Of a DNA stretch of 64,000 bases, positions 1 to 11,343 are shown one piece after another. The notes under the pieces are model-generated. The model saw nothing but the letters and a program-made list of their open reading frames with translations, did no database searches and had not been told where the DNA came from. Each line of letters starts with the position of its first letter. Positions within the stretch are counted from its first letter, which is position 1. Source of the DNA: Pycnopodia helianthoides (taxonomy: Eukaryota; Echinodermata; Asteroidea; Forcipulatida; Asteriidae); NCBI GenBank assembly GCA_032158295.1, contig CM063255.1, positions 17,574,094 to 17,638,093 of the forward strand. Reading direction: 5' to 3'. Made by a program: the position numbers and the translations under genes.

Positions 1-1430
1 GGTTTACCTTGCTAGACGGAACACTTAAGGATATTTTTTTACTGGCACTGAGGTATTTCACTTAAAATTGCAATTGGCAAGCGTGTCATTGTTTTTGGGA
101 GACCTCTACAGAGTGCAGTGTGATTGAATTTCCTTACGCTTGTCGTTTGAAGTTGTTCACAATGAACCCAGGTATATACCAAATCAAATAGGTTTGCTTG
201 ACGAAGTAGGGATTTGGCGTTCTTAAGATTGAGTACTGCATAAACCATGACAACTGAAACCACCCACTGTAGTGTTACGTTATTCTCATTGCATAGAATT
301 GTAGATGTAAGGTAACCGTTCATTGTGGGACAAGTAGTTTGGGAAGACCAGTGAAATGCTAAGTATACAGCAACCTTTAATCCCATGCGTCAACTTGGAG
401 CTATTCACAATGAACCAAGGCATACCTGACCACTGGCCAACCCATTGGTTTACTTGTTGAGGAACTGTTCTATTTTAGAATTCTATGGATTGAGTACTGC
501 ATAAAACCATGGCAACTGAAACCATCCATTGTATATTACGTTATTTTAATTGCATAAAATTATAGATGTAAGGTAACCTTTAATCCTATGCGTCAACAAA
601 TGTACGTTACGGTCCCTATGTGGACTCTGTCTCTACCAGCAAATGAAACTTTCAGTTATTGAACAACATTAGTGTCAAACACGTTTCCTTCCGACCTCGG
701 TTTGGATACGTATATATACAGGGTAACAAATTTATAGAAACAAATATGATATATATAGTTACTCTTTCTTGTAAAAATACTTGCTTAAATATTATGCAAT
801 TCATTTTAAAAGGTTTTATCAACGAACATTGATTTTCTTCCTCATTTCTGTTATTATATACCAGCCTGCCAGAACATTGATTTTCTATCTTTTTTCTTTT
901 ATGACATACAAGTCTGCCAAAGTGTCTTTTCCTGTCCTGGCAGTGATTTACAATGTACATGAAGCAATTACTAGCTGACAGAAACACTTGGAGAGATTCT
1001 TTTTAACAATTGGCCAGCAGACCATTGTTAAGATTCAATACTTTATCACTTGGAGCGATTCACAATGAACCAAGGCATACCTGATCACTGGCCAACCATT
1101 GGTTTACTTGTTGAGGAACTCTTCTATTTCAGAATTCTATTGATTGAGTACTGCATAACTATGACAACTGAAACCATCAATTGTAGTGTTATATAATTCT
1201 AATCAAATAGAATTGTAGATGTAAGGTAACCATTCCATGTGGGATTCCGATGGTTCGGGAAGGACCAGTGAAATGCTAAAATTCAGCAACCTTTATAGTT
1301 TGATGCTTCTACAAATGTTTTGTTACGGTCCCTATGAGGACACGGTCCCAACAGGAAATACAAATTTTAAGTTACTGAACAATATTAATGTCAGGCAATG
1401 TTGTTTAGATGCCCTTATTGGTGTTACAAC
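1..1430. repeat. Three diverged copies of a 250-400 bp local repeat
   Basis: Similar blocks occur at about 140-390, 391-720 and 1051-1400. Each shows, in the same order, a 'TTCACAATGAACC' block, 'GATTGAGTACTGCATAA', 'GACAACTGAAACCA', 'TAGATGTAAGGTAACC', and then 'GTTACGGTCCCTATG' in the longer copies. Further copies lie at 4783-4930 and 5220-5720. Reading frames are not shared between copies, so this looks like a non-coding repeat. I do not recognise the family. Confidence 0.6.
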
Positions 1431-1589
1431 CGAGTGGGTCTTCGGTTTGTAAAACCCACCGGATTTATATTTTGTTATAGAGTTCACGGTTTCCAACGGG
1501 TACACACTTAACGGGTACATGCTTATGACTGCTGTAAATAACATACACAAATTGTCATTGGTTCATGTTGTTGCCAAACACCGAATTGA

Positions 1590-1790
1590 GAGCAAATGCA
1601 TGAATAAAACGCTCATGAGCAATAAACTCCAATCGGAAATTAGTTTGATTTATTTCTCATCAAATATGGCATTTCAGACAGAAATATTTCTAGGGATGTT
1701 TTCTACTATCATCATCATTAGACCGTTTTAAGTTTTATGTAAATCTGTGATCTTAAAGAAAATTTTACTTACCACTTCTGTAACGTTCCT
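1590..1790. mobile_element. Right-half fragment of a TTAA-flanked MITE (AGGAACAT family)
   Basis: The stretch from 'AATAAACTCCAATCGG' to 'TTCTGTAACGTTCCTTTAA' matches the right half of the complete element at 22852-23237. The left half is missing. Its terminal TTAA (1791-1794) is shared with the adjoining fold-back element. Confidence 0.6.
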
Positions 1791-1794
1791 TTAA

Positions 1795-2177
1795 AGGTAC
1801 ACGTTGCTTTGGATCGGTCGAGTTGGTCTATAAAAAGCGTTTGTAAACCGTTTGTTATCAAATGCATATGGTTAGAAAGATGTTATAAGAGTAGAATACA
1901 ATGATTCACACAAATATGCCTCGAAATTGCGTGGTTTTCTTTAACTCTGCGAACTAACACAGTCGGCCATTTTGTGAAGTCAAAAATTTGACTCCATAAA
2001 ATGGCCGACTGTGTTAGTTCACGATGTAAAAGGAAAACCACGCAATTTCGAGGCATATTTGTGTGAATCATTGTATTCTACTTTTAAAGCATCTTTCTAA
2101 CCATATGCATTTGATATCAAACGGTTTACAAACGCTGTTTATAGACCAACTCGGCCGATTCAAGGCAACGTGTACAT
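1795..2177. mobile_element. Fold-back MITE, nearly complete inverted repeat
   Basis: The element is flanked by TTAA on both sides (1791-1794 and 2178-2181). The left arm, beginning AGGTACACGTTG, and the right arm, ending CAACGTGTACAT, are inverted copies of each other over almost their full length (about 185 bp each). They meet near 1983 at a short spacer, so one strand could fold into a single long hairpin. No transposase gene is present. The TTAA target suggests mobilisation by a piggyBac-like transposase, which is an inference. Confidence 0.8.
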
Positions 2178-2184
2178 TTAAGCT

Positions 2185-3690
2185 GTAAAGTTTTTGGTTT
2201 GTTTCAACTGTGATAATCTAATTGAAATTCAAGTCTACCCTGGAAGACCAGTTAAACAACTAAATCAAATTTAACCTTATAATTGGTGTGACTGGGCTCG
2301 ATTTCACAAAGAGATAAGATTGATCTTAACTGCGAATCACTCTTAATTGCTATAAGCAAAGTGTGATGTCACAATACAAACCACTATGGTGATACTGACA
2401 GTTCATCTTAAGATGAATCTTAGTAATATGTGAAATCGGCCCCTGGTCTCATTTAAACCCAGTCCCAGATGTTTAGACGCGCTCTCTATCTCCCCCTCTA
2501 TGAGGAAATGCTGACAAATTTGAATCTCTTGGCACCAGTTGCCACTGTAATTCAACACAGTTTTTCTTTCCTTTTTCCTTTTTATTTGGGAATCGACCAC
2601 TTTTGTCATAAATTATAACAACAGATACCAGACCTCAACCTGGGATCAGTTTACATGCTATGCACAAAAATGTTTGAATTGCGTAAACCAAACAAATCGT
2701 AGTTGAGTTCATACTTTTCTTCGATTTTATAGGGGGCGGGGTTAGGCAAGAGGTGAAAAGGTTCTGACTGGGGGGTGCGTGTTTACGTCACTGTTTGTCC
2801 CCCTCTCTTTCAAACAAAATCTGGTTATTTGGATTTGCCATTACGAGAGTTAACGTTGTCAACAAGTTGAACACCTAGGTAAGTTGTTGTGGAAACATTG
2901 CATAAGACGGTGTACAATTACTATGAACATGTTTTTTTTTTAAACTAACGCTCTAACAACGTATAATATCACATTGCTTGATTACGTTCTCTGGACGTTG
3001 AGGTTAGTCGACAAATTAACGTTCTCGCAACAGGGGTGTGTTGCTTAAATTGTGAAAAGCTTTAACAACGTTTGGTCGGCAATTGAGCTTTTAAGGAACA
3101 GTGTGTGCTGCGATAAAATGCTCTTTTTATGTTCTAAATTTGTTGGCCACTTTTGGGGTGCTAAGAAAACTACGACTTCAATTCCATGCCAATTAACGTA
3201 GCATTTTGATGATTGCCGCCTCCTCAAAACACATTGCCGAGCCGGTACATCAAGCAAGTATTGTTTTTTCAGTCATTGTTGCCCCATGATGTTGTACACA
3301 AAATCAAACCGAGTACGTCCTCAGTTTGTGAAACCGTTCGGATTTAAAAGCCCTCTGATGTGAACGGGTACACACCCACGTTTACAACTGGTGCAATTAT
3401 TATAAGACCTCTCATAGTGTTATCTATGTTGTTGTCATACACCAAATACTTATAGTATGTCTTAGTGATACACAAGCCGAGTGCTTCCCCTCGGATAATG
3501 AACTTTTTATTCACAAATTGATACAAGTGTTCAAAACGAAATCACATCCTAACCATAACCCCTCTCCATTGAGTAAACTTCTCCAACCGAGGACCTTCTT
3601 TTTGCCTTTTTGTTGGGGGAGGGGGGGAGCAAACGTTAACCCTATACCGTACCCTCTGTGGTTAGCAATCGTAGATATATTTCAAAACTT
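2185..3690. other. Intergenic, nothing recognised
   Basis: Only short unsupported reading frames and T/G-rich tracts are present. I see no gene, RNA or clear repeat structure here. Confidence 0.5.
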
Positions 3691-3696
3691 CAGTTA

Positions 3697-3950
3697 GGCC
3701 TGCGCTAAACTTCGCACTTTTGCCGAGCCGAACTCAAATGTTTTCAGTTCGATTCGACACGACAAGAGCGCGACGTTTGTCACCGTGTCGTGCCGCTACC
3801 GTGTAGCACGGCAGGGCTTGCCGTGCTACACGGCAGTGCCGAACTTAAACAAAAGGTTTGCGCTAAACGTCGCTCTTTTGTCGAATCTAATTCCTAATTT
3901 TACAACTGTTTGAGTTCGACACGACAAACGTGCGACGTTTAGCGCAGGCC
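3697..3950. mobile_element. Harbinger-like MITE with a GC-rich central hairpin
   Basis: The terminal inverted repeats are GGCCTGCGCTAAAC at the left and its complement GTTTAGCGCAGGCC at the right. Both ends are flanked by TTA (3694-3696 and 3951-3953). A 3-bp TTA duplication with GG-starting termini fits the PIF/Harbinger superfamily. The centre (3799-3833) is a perfect 15-bp-arm hairpin (CCGTGTAGCACGGCA and its complement). The element has no coding capacity. Confidence 0.7.
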
Positions 3951-3953
3951 TTA

Positions 3954-4780
3954 TAGAATGCTTTCTTAGGACAAGCTCCGTCACGTATACGATAGCCGGA
4001 ATTCATATTGTGCTTCAAACAATTAATTTTTGTTGTCACAATTTATTGTTCCAAACGAGGCACACAAAGTTGAACTTACCATTACATTCCATGAGTGTCA
4101 AACAGAGCAACCAACATGTCATTCTTCCCCTGAGCCCTTAATCTGACCACCTTTCGTCATTCTTTGTCGTGTTCCTATCTGCAATAACAAGAACACGTAC
4201 GGATCGTAAAGATACAACTTAGGGGCCACACTAATCTTCCTTTACGGCCTCGGTTTGTTCCCATTGGGTTTAAGAGTACGGCGGTACTATAGGTTCCAAC
4301 TATCCCATGGGATGGGTGGGTAATTTGCAGTATGCCTATGTTGCGTACAGAATGAGGTTCCAATACAAACTGCATGGTGCATAGAATATTGGGTGTTCAA
4401 TCTTTTCTGGTGAAGAGCAGAAGGGAGAACGATTGATGTTATTTCTGTCGGTCTCCGAGTGAAACCTTGATCCACTTATTTTGTACTTGCGATTTGTCTT
4501 TACCTTTTTGGACCAAAATTGATGTAAATGTTATTTTAGAGCACGACGCAAAATCATTTTTTTCTCCCCCAATAAAATAAAACCCACTCCCTCCACCTAC
4601 TTCTCCTGCTAGGCCGCTATAAAAGGAAGATGATTGGTGGAAAACCATCCTTTAAATTATTCAAAAAAGAGTTGCAACAGTACTTTGAGGCAGAAACATC
4701 TATTTTTGTTGCTATAAATGGTAAACTCGCCAAATCTAACTTGAAGTAATTGGACAAATGATTGCGCAATACCCCCCCGA
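3954..4780. other. Intergenic, nothing recognised
   Basis: AT-rich DNA with only short overlapping reading frames on the minus strand. No protein family, splice structure or repeat could be supported. Confidence 0.45.
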
Positions 4781-4782
4781 CC

Positions 4783-4930
4783 CCCGATGTAAGATAACCA
4801 TTCGTTGTGGGATTCCGATGCTATGTTCCAGCGGCCTTTGTTATAATTTTATGCCATCACTATACATGTTTGTCATGATCCTTATGAGGACGTGGTCCCC
4901 AACAGTACATGAGAATTGCCTATCACTGAA
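4783..4930. repeat. Partial copy of the local repeat seen at 1-1430
   Basis: It shares 'GATGTAAGATAACCATTCGT', 'GGGATTCCGATG' and 'TGAGGACGTGGTCCCCAACAG' style blocks with the copies near 1230-1360 and 5510-5650. The left part of the repeat is missing. Confidence 0.45.
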
Positions 4931-5219
4931 CCAAGCTAGACAGTCCTCCAAGCTGTAGTTTTGGAAAAATCTTTTGAGCTTTCAGGACTTGCTTTTAATG
5001 TTGATACCTTTTCTTGTGTACAAAAATATAGTCTTTTGCAGTGAATTTGAACAATTTTATTCTTGAAGGATTTCTTCCTTTACTTGAAGTCGTAGGGTTG
5101 ACTTCATTTTTTATTACGAGTGGAAAGGGGTGGGTGTGCAGGAAACCACAGGGGAACAAATATGCAAAAGGCCTGGTCTGTGTAAGCATTGGTTTACAAG
5201 CGTAAGCTAGCAGGAACAC

Positions 5220-5720
5220 GTCAAGAGAATGTTTAAACTCTTTATTACTAGTTCGGAGGTATTTAACACTGCAATTGGCAGGCAGATCACTGTATTGGGA
5301 GACCTTTACATTAGAGTGCAGTGTGGTCGAATTTCCTCAGTTTGTCGTTTGATGTTGTTCACAATGAGCCAATGCAGATCATAGGCTATAACCCGTAAAG
5401 GTCTGGTTGTTGAAGTGGGGATTTGGAGTTCTATTGATTGAGTGCTGCATAACCATGACAACTGGAACAAACCGTAGTAGTATTATATAATTCTCATTGC
5501 ATAGAATTGTAGATGTAAGGTAACCATTCATTGTGGGATTCCGATGGTTCGGGAAAGGTCAGTGGAACGCTTATTTCAGCAACCTTTAATCTGATGCGCT
5601 TACAAGTGTTCGTTACGGTCCCTTTGTGGACACAGTCCCTAACAGAAAAAGGAATTGTCAATTACTGAACCGAAAAAGAGTAATGTGATTTTCCTTTCAA
5701 CTTCGGTTTGGATACCATAG
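5220..5720. repeat. Further copy of the local repeat
   Basis: It matches 1-720 in order: a lead block ('GGGAGACCTTTACA', 'GAGTGCAGTGTGGT'), then 'TTGTTCACAATGAGCC', 'GATTGAGTGCTGCATAACC', 'TAGATGTAAGGTAACCATTC' and 'GTTACGGTCCCTTTGTGGAC'. It is the longest copy. A short start of another copy is visible at about 5985-6055. Confidence 0.55.
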
Positions 5721-5904
5721 GCCTAATTTAAAAAAAAGACAAACCTACAGAAAGTATTTTAAAAACATTATTGCTAGCTTTTAGGAATCGCCCCAATTCA
5801 TGATCCTTTTCAGGAAATTTTAATAAAGAAGACACGTCTTTTTCTTATTGCAGCAAATTTTCGTAGGGGTTGACTTTATTTTTCGTTATGGGCGGATAGT
5901 GGAA

Positions 5905-6170
5905 CGTGGGGGGGGGGGGGGTTGGGGTCGAACACCAGACAAAAAAAAAGCCTGCAAAGGGCATGATCTGTGTAGGCAGTGGTTTACAGAACCTAGCTAG
6001 CGGGAACACTTACATATATATTTTTTACTCGTTTGGAGGCATTTAACGTTGCGGCGTAACGGGGGCGGTAGCAGATCCCTTGTACCACCCCCCCCCCCCA
6101 AAAAAAAATGAGATCGAAAAGCTGCCCAATGAATGGGTCAACACATCAAATAGCCCCCCCCCCCCATGAA
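5905..6170. repeat. Poly-G and poly-C homopolymer tracts
   Basis: A G-run near 5910-5922 is followed by C-runs near 6087-6098 and 6154-6167. Reading frames across these tracts are artefacts. The runs could pair as G/C stems and are likely sites of sequencing or assembly error. Confidence 0.7.
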
Positions 6171-6463
6171 CATTTTTGATTACGCCAACCACTACCAAAC
6201 TGAAAAGTTCCCTTCTGTTCCCAAGCGAGTTCAAACTGTCTTCACTTTAAACAAGACCAGCATCCTGATGCTACGGACGAGGGGTTTGTAGCGCTACCAA
6301 GGTTTGCACCAACACCTTAAGAGTTACACACTCCAGGGGTATTTTCGAAAGCTCGGCTTCCTCAGTAATTTTTAAAATGTGCACATTTGGTACGGGTTTT
6401 CAAACAGATGGGAGGGGCTGAAGTTTTAGCCGAAGCCATGGTTCCGAAAAGGCCTTATGCGAG

Positions 6464-6498
6464 AACAATACTACAGGGGGCGCCCTGTATTATTGTTT
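6464..6498. repeat. Short palindrome
   Basis: The 15-base arms AACAATACTACAGGG and CCCTGTATTATTGTT are complementary at 14 of 15 positions around GGCG. It may be the centre of an old fold-back element. No flanking duplication was identified. Confidence 0.5.
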
Positions 6499-7084
6499 TT
6501 TCGTTGAGCGCGCACATTTCTCGAAGTTGAATTTGATTTACGTACCTGATTTGCTCCGAATGCTCGCTTCCATGGACCTTCCTTGTCTCACAATGAGACA
6601 GAAACATCTGGTTTGAAGCAATGTATACAAGTATTTGCCTTTCTACAGGTTTAACACTTCGTCAGCTTGGAAAACCATGTTTTTTGTAAGAAAATTAAGA
6701 GTCAGGATGCAGGCACGTTGTTTACAATGGCCACAGGATGGCTGGGTCTAGTTCCCTAAGCATGTGTGACGAGCAAGTCTCTATTTTACATATTGGGGCC
6801 AGGCTATTGACGCGTGTTTCTGGTAATTTGTACTCCGAGCACGTTTTCACTTTTACAAGGCTATAGAAACCATTTCGCTGTTTGATGTTTTTAAAGTTTC
6901 ATTTGAATACAATATATAAACCTTTAATTTTTTTGCGAAATTTACAGATGTATTGTTTTTTGTATTTATTTTAAAGTAGAAACAGCAAAACGTCAAGGGC
7001 AGCCGACACGTTTAGCCTAGTTACTTTTACGCATCCGCTATAGGCTTCGATCTGTTTGCAACATCGTCTGGTCCCTTGCAGTGT

Positions 7085-8060
7085 TCACAGTAACAATGAC
7101 AGTTCTAATTCTTATTACATTAGAGGGTTGCAGATAATGTTTACTTAAAGACTCGATTTGGTCCTTGCTTGATTAATAAGACCCCAAAAATGGGCATACT
7201 TATTGTTGTGGCGCGGAGGTAGAGTTTCTTTTTTTACCATGATTGTGGATTCAAGTCTATGAGAGCGTATAGTTTAACCTGAATTCTAAGTTGTCGCGGT
7301 ATGCGTTTATATTCAGTGCTCCTTGAACTACCAGAATATTTAAAGGTCTTTAAATTTCAACTAAAACTTGTTTTCCTCTTTGAACTAAACGAAGTTTAAT
7401 TTTTTTGAAATTTGTTTTTTCGTTGTTTCAGACGGCACCACCACCACTCCCAACCAATCAGAATAATTTTCAAAAACGACCCGAACAAAACAGAGAAGAG
7501 TTGTAACAACTCGGAACTCAGAGCCAACCCAAAACAACACAAACTCAGCAAAACAAACAATAATAAAAATAGCGCATAATAATAAGCCCGCAAAAAATAA
7601 CATAAATAAAAACTCCCTTAAAAAAAAAATAACGCAAAAAAACAAAAAACAAGTATTTTTAAAAATAAAATAAAAATAATAATAACACAAAAATAAAATT
7701 GAAAAACAGAGGGAGAAAAACTAAGGGGTAAGGTTTGGCAACACTGGTAAACAGAACATAACCACCAGGGAAAATAGTTTTGTGCAGGTTTAATTTATTA
7801 TCAATTCGATCATCTCGGAACAGCATTAATTTCATGCTACTTCCCCTAAAGTCTTTAAAGGTGTACAGAACTTAGTACATAAACAAAACTGTTAAATTAA
7901 TGAACGTTTTTCGTTTAAATCGAGACTAACCTGTGAATATTTTTACAGACACCTTGACATTATTGATTTTGCTCCAACAGTCGGGTCCCCGACGCCCACA
8001 GTGACAATGGCAGTTCTAATGCTGATTTCATACAGTGCCGTTTGCCTTCTTTTTTGTTAC
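7085..8060. other. Spacer with a short duplicated motif and A-rich tract
   Basis: The motif around 'CAGTAACAATGACAGTTCTAA' (7087-7108) recurs at about 8002-8020 as 'CAGTGACAATGGCAGTTCTA'. Between them lies an A-rich, low-complexity tract (about 7540-7700). The ATG at 8009 opens a 19-residue hydrophobic leader-like frame, but no splice donor or continuation was found, so I do not call a gene. Confidence 0.35.
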
Positions 8061-8153
8061 TCTGGTTTGAATTAAAGCAAAAATAAAATGGTTGCATCAT
8101 GATGAACCGTTTATAGCTTTGAGTCTTACTTCAAAGATAATGATTGCGTGCTA

Positions 8154-8373
8154 CAGTGCAACAGCTGGAGTGTTAAAAATGACACCGTGGGTGTTGTCAC
8201 AGGGTACCAAAAAAAGAATCAAAGTTAACACTATAGGGTGTTAAAATAACACCAATTGTATTGGCAGAAAAGAGTGTTATTGTAACACTCTATGACTTAA
8301 TTTTTTGTTCTTTTTTGGTATCTATATGTGACAACACCATGGTGTAAATTTTAACACCCCAGTTTTTGCAGTG
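8154..8373. mobile_element. MITE with about 65-bp terminal inverted repeats
   Basis: The left end (CAGTGCAACAGCTGG...GTGTTAAAA...) is the inverted counterpart of the right end (...TTTTAACACCCCAGTTTTTGCAGTG). TA dinucleotides flank both ends (8152-8153 and 8374-8375). Internal 'GTGTTA' and 'TAACAC' motifs add to the symmetry. It has no coding capacity. A TA target fits several superfamilies, so I leave it unassigned. Confidence 0.65.
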
Positions 8374-8937
8374 TAGTAACAGCAACATCATTTCTAATGT
8401 AGCAGATTTGATTCAAAATGAGCAGCATGTACCAACACTTTCATTAACACCAGTGTTATGTTCTTCTTTGTCTCACAAAAAACAATTATCAGTTAACGTA
8501 TTGTCCAGTCCAAATCTTTCACAAGCCACAGCCCTGACTTTAATTTGTCATCAATCTCATAACACCGGATCCTTCTCTTTTAGATTTGGAGCCAGCCAGA
8601 GCTGAAGTAGGAACCCACTCACAGTCGAAAAGGGCCCTGTTTAGAACATTGGTTACTCTGTAGTTATCTGTGTTATATACAACACTTACTTACTACTTAA
8701 ACAAAAAATCAATCAATAGTTCAACCAAACTATAAATTAATTACATCCTCAAGGCAAGTATTGATAAATATCTTGTTGGTTGATAAAATAAACACTTCTT
8801 CAATATGCATACATTGTATTAAGACTTATATCTTTAATGGAGTTTAATTCGGGAAAACTATATTATTCCCTTCCTTTGTTTTCTAAAAGAAAATCATAAA
8901 TAAGAGTACATTCATTTCAACCATCTGGTTTTCAAGT

Positions 8938-9270
8938 TACATCATAAAGGGGTGGTACGTCATTGGTTACTGGAAAAGTACTTCAATCGAATCCTCTATA
9001 GTGTTCAAGAAACATATCATAAAGGGATGATACGTCATTGGTTACTGGAAAAGTACCTCAATGCAATCCTCTATTATATTGTTCAAGAAACATATCATAA
9101 AGGGATGGTACATCATTGGTTACTGGAAAAGTACTTCATTCCAATCCTCTATAGTGTTCAAGAAACATACCATAAAGTGATGGTACATCATCGATTACTG
9201 GAAGAGTACATTCATTCCTATTCTACAGCTTTCAAGAAACTTATCATCAAGTGATGGTACATCATTGGAT
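8938..9270. repeat. 75-bp minisatellite, about 4.3 copies
   Basis: Units of 75, 78, 75 and about 75 bp begin with GGTTACTGGAAAAGTAC and end with GGATGGTACATCATT. Because unit lengths are multiples of three, a plus-strand frame stays open with a repeating peptide (WLLEKYF...VQETYHKG). There is no start context, splice site or gene around it, so the frame is most likely incidental. Confidence 0.8.
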
Positions 9271-9492
9271 TTAGGAAATTTTGGTTTAATCAAAATACCT
9301 CCACATGTGATCAATTAGTAGGAATATTATTTCAGACATAAAAAAAACATCAATTGATCGAGTCTGGCAAGAGTTCAAGGAGATAATTCCCTTTCAGCCT
9401 CCGATACTTAATTTTTGCTTTTTAAAAATTATTCATAAACAAGTTTTGTTTATATCTTCAAAAACTTTACCATGACACATCAGCCATATAGT

Positions 9493-9836
9493 AATTGTCA
9501 AAGACCAGTATCCTCACTCATTGCATCCCAACATTAAGCATGAAATAACAAACCTGTGAAAAAATTGGGCTCAATTGGTCATCGAAGTTGCAAGAAAATA
9601 ATGAAAGAAAAAAACACACCATTGTTTGCATACAATTGTATACTTTCAGATGCCTGAAGCCTTTCTCAGTTTCAAATTTGTTAGTGATGAAAATTAACTC
9701 TTTCTCTAAAACTACATTACCTCAAAGGAGGTTGTTTCTAACACTGTTTTATAATATCAACAGCTCTCCAGTGCTTTTTACCAAGTCAGTTTTTATGGTC
9801 GTTAACTAGTGGAGTAGTTACCAAATGTACACCCTG
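9493..9836. mobile_element. TTAA-type MITE (AGGCAGGGT family), left end lost
   Basis: Internal blocks such as 'AAATAACAAACCTGTGAAAA' and 'AAGAAAATAATGAAAGAAAA' match the other copies in the window. The right end is ACCAAATGTACACCCTGCCT followed by TTAA. The left terminus cannot be seen. Confidence 0.65.
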
Positions 9837-10456
9837 CCTTTAAATATTCTCTAACAAGTTGAGAAAACTCAAATTTTAGGCCTTAAATAGTTTTAATATA
9901 TGTTTTACAATCTCATGTATTTGATAAGCAAAAAAGAAATCAGTTTTGATTTTTTGGCAGAAAGTGACTGGTTTTGGGCATGGAATGTCACTTTGGATCA
10001 ACAGGTTTGTTATTAAGTATATGAAATCAATAAACATTGATAAATCAATAAATAACACAGCATTGTTCTATCAATTGAAAAACTTATTCAATCATCAGCT
10101 GTTTTCAATTTATTTATTTTTCTAATATCACTTTATTCCTTTGATCAAATGTTTTTTTTTTTCTATCAAGTCAATTTTTGATGAATGGTTGTTTTAATTT
10201 TACATCATAACACATGTAGTTTCCTTTTCCCAATTTACTTGATGTCATCATCATCACAACAAACTTGGATGAGCAATTTTGTAGTCAATGTCGTTGTGTG
10301 TTACACAATGTATTGCGCATTTTAGGCAACGTGGCGTTTACACACTTACCATAACTTGTCTGTGCAACTTGACTCAAAAAATAGTGAGTGCGACACACAG
10401 CAGCTGCATGTGCAAGGGAATGAATACTCAATATTTTGATCAAGAGCTTTTAGATT

Positions 10457-11104
10457 TTACATCATTGTACTTACTATGTAAACAGCGTCTTCTAAGACGG
10501 CACTTTCATCTGTTAGGGTATAATGATAGGTCATGGTGGGCATGCTGAAAGGGGGGCATGTTGTTCTCCTTGGGCTCCTGTTTATCTTGACAACCATTGT
10601 CACGTTGATAGGCTTCACGGTTGTCATCTTAAGTGGTGTTTTGCCGGAATTCTGAGCAGCCTGGGATGCAACAAAAGCAGCACCGCCATCAACAGCAGCA
10701 ACACATCCAGCAAGACCACTAACACCACCTGTTGCTGCAATGGCCTTCTCAGCTACAGTAGCTTTCTGAGCGTTGGCTGTGGAGTACTTTGGGGGTTGAT
10801 GGTACGCCTCCACTGCTACTGTAATATCAGAGGTGTCTGCATCATTGACCTCAGTTCGGTGATCCCATTTCCAGTGTCAACATCACTGTTATTGGATGGA
10901 TGCATGAGCAGCTTCATCCATACTCCAGTCAGACACTTAGAGCCCCTTGATGTCATAGGTCAGAGTTCAGCTCTCGGTGCTCTCCTCCCCGCCAACTACA
11001 GCAATAATCTCAGCAACCTCGTAGGACTTTTGGCCGCAGTTGCGACCAGTGAAGTAGCCCAGGCACCACAGACCACAACCCTGCTTGGTTCCCTGATGAC
11101 CATA
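10457..11104 (-). pseudogene. Decayed coding region of unknown family
   Basis: The minus strand shows protein-like composition. An upstream stretch at about 11104-10970 is open (begins YGHQGTKQGCGLWCLGYF). After several in-frame stops (TGA, TAA, TAA, TGA, TGA between about 10970 and 10880), a second open stretch runs from about 10860 to 10457 in the same frame, rich in Ala, Gly, Thr and Val (AATGGVSGLAGCVAAVDGGA). A frame change around 10890 also gives open sequence, so small indels are likely. The region is more GC-rich than its surroundings. No introns were seen, so it could be an old retrocopy, though no poly-A tail is evident. I do not recognise the family. The overlapping plus-strand frame (10523-11110) has an unusual Cys/Ser-rich composition and is probably its shadow. 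Confidence 0.35.
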
Positions 11105-11343
11105 CTTTAGTGCAGTGATTTATTTTGTTCTCGACACTATCAATATGTCTGTCAACCTATTGGGAAGCATTAATGAAATAAAAGTTACCTCAAAAATACA
11201 ATATTTTAAAAACTTAAGGATTCTGCTTTGTAACTTTTGAAAAACTTATGCTGAGTTTTAAAGTTTATTTTTGCAACTGTAACGAGTTCGTGCCTCATTA
11301 TATGACCTTGTCTCACTGATACAACAATACTCTACTTTACACG

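Noticed and set aside
7385..7690. Hydrophobic Phe/Leu-rich minus-strand frames
   Set aside because: They come from an A-rich low-complexity tract; the composition mimics membrane segments.
8009..8066. Signal-peptide-like short frame (MAVLMLISYSAVCLLFCYS) as exon 1 of a gene
   Set aside because: It ends at a stop after 19 residues with no GT donor or downstream exon. The duplicate motif at 7095 does not keep the frame.
8938..9270. CRISPR-like array
   Set aside because: The whole 75-bp unit repeats without unique spacers, in a eukaryotic context; it is a minisatellite.
10523..11110. 195-aa plus-strand frame, the longest after the GPCR
   Set aside because: Unusual Cys/Ser/Asn-rich composition. 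The opposite strand has a more protein-like composition over the same stretch, so this is probably its shadow.
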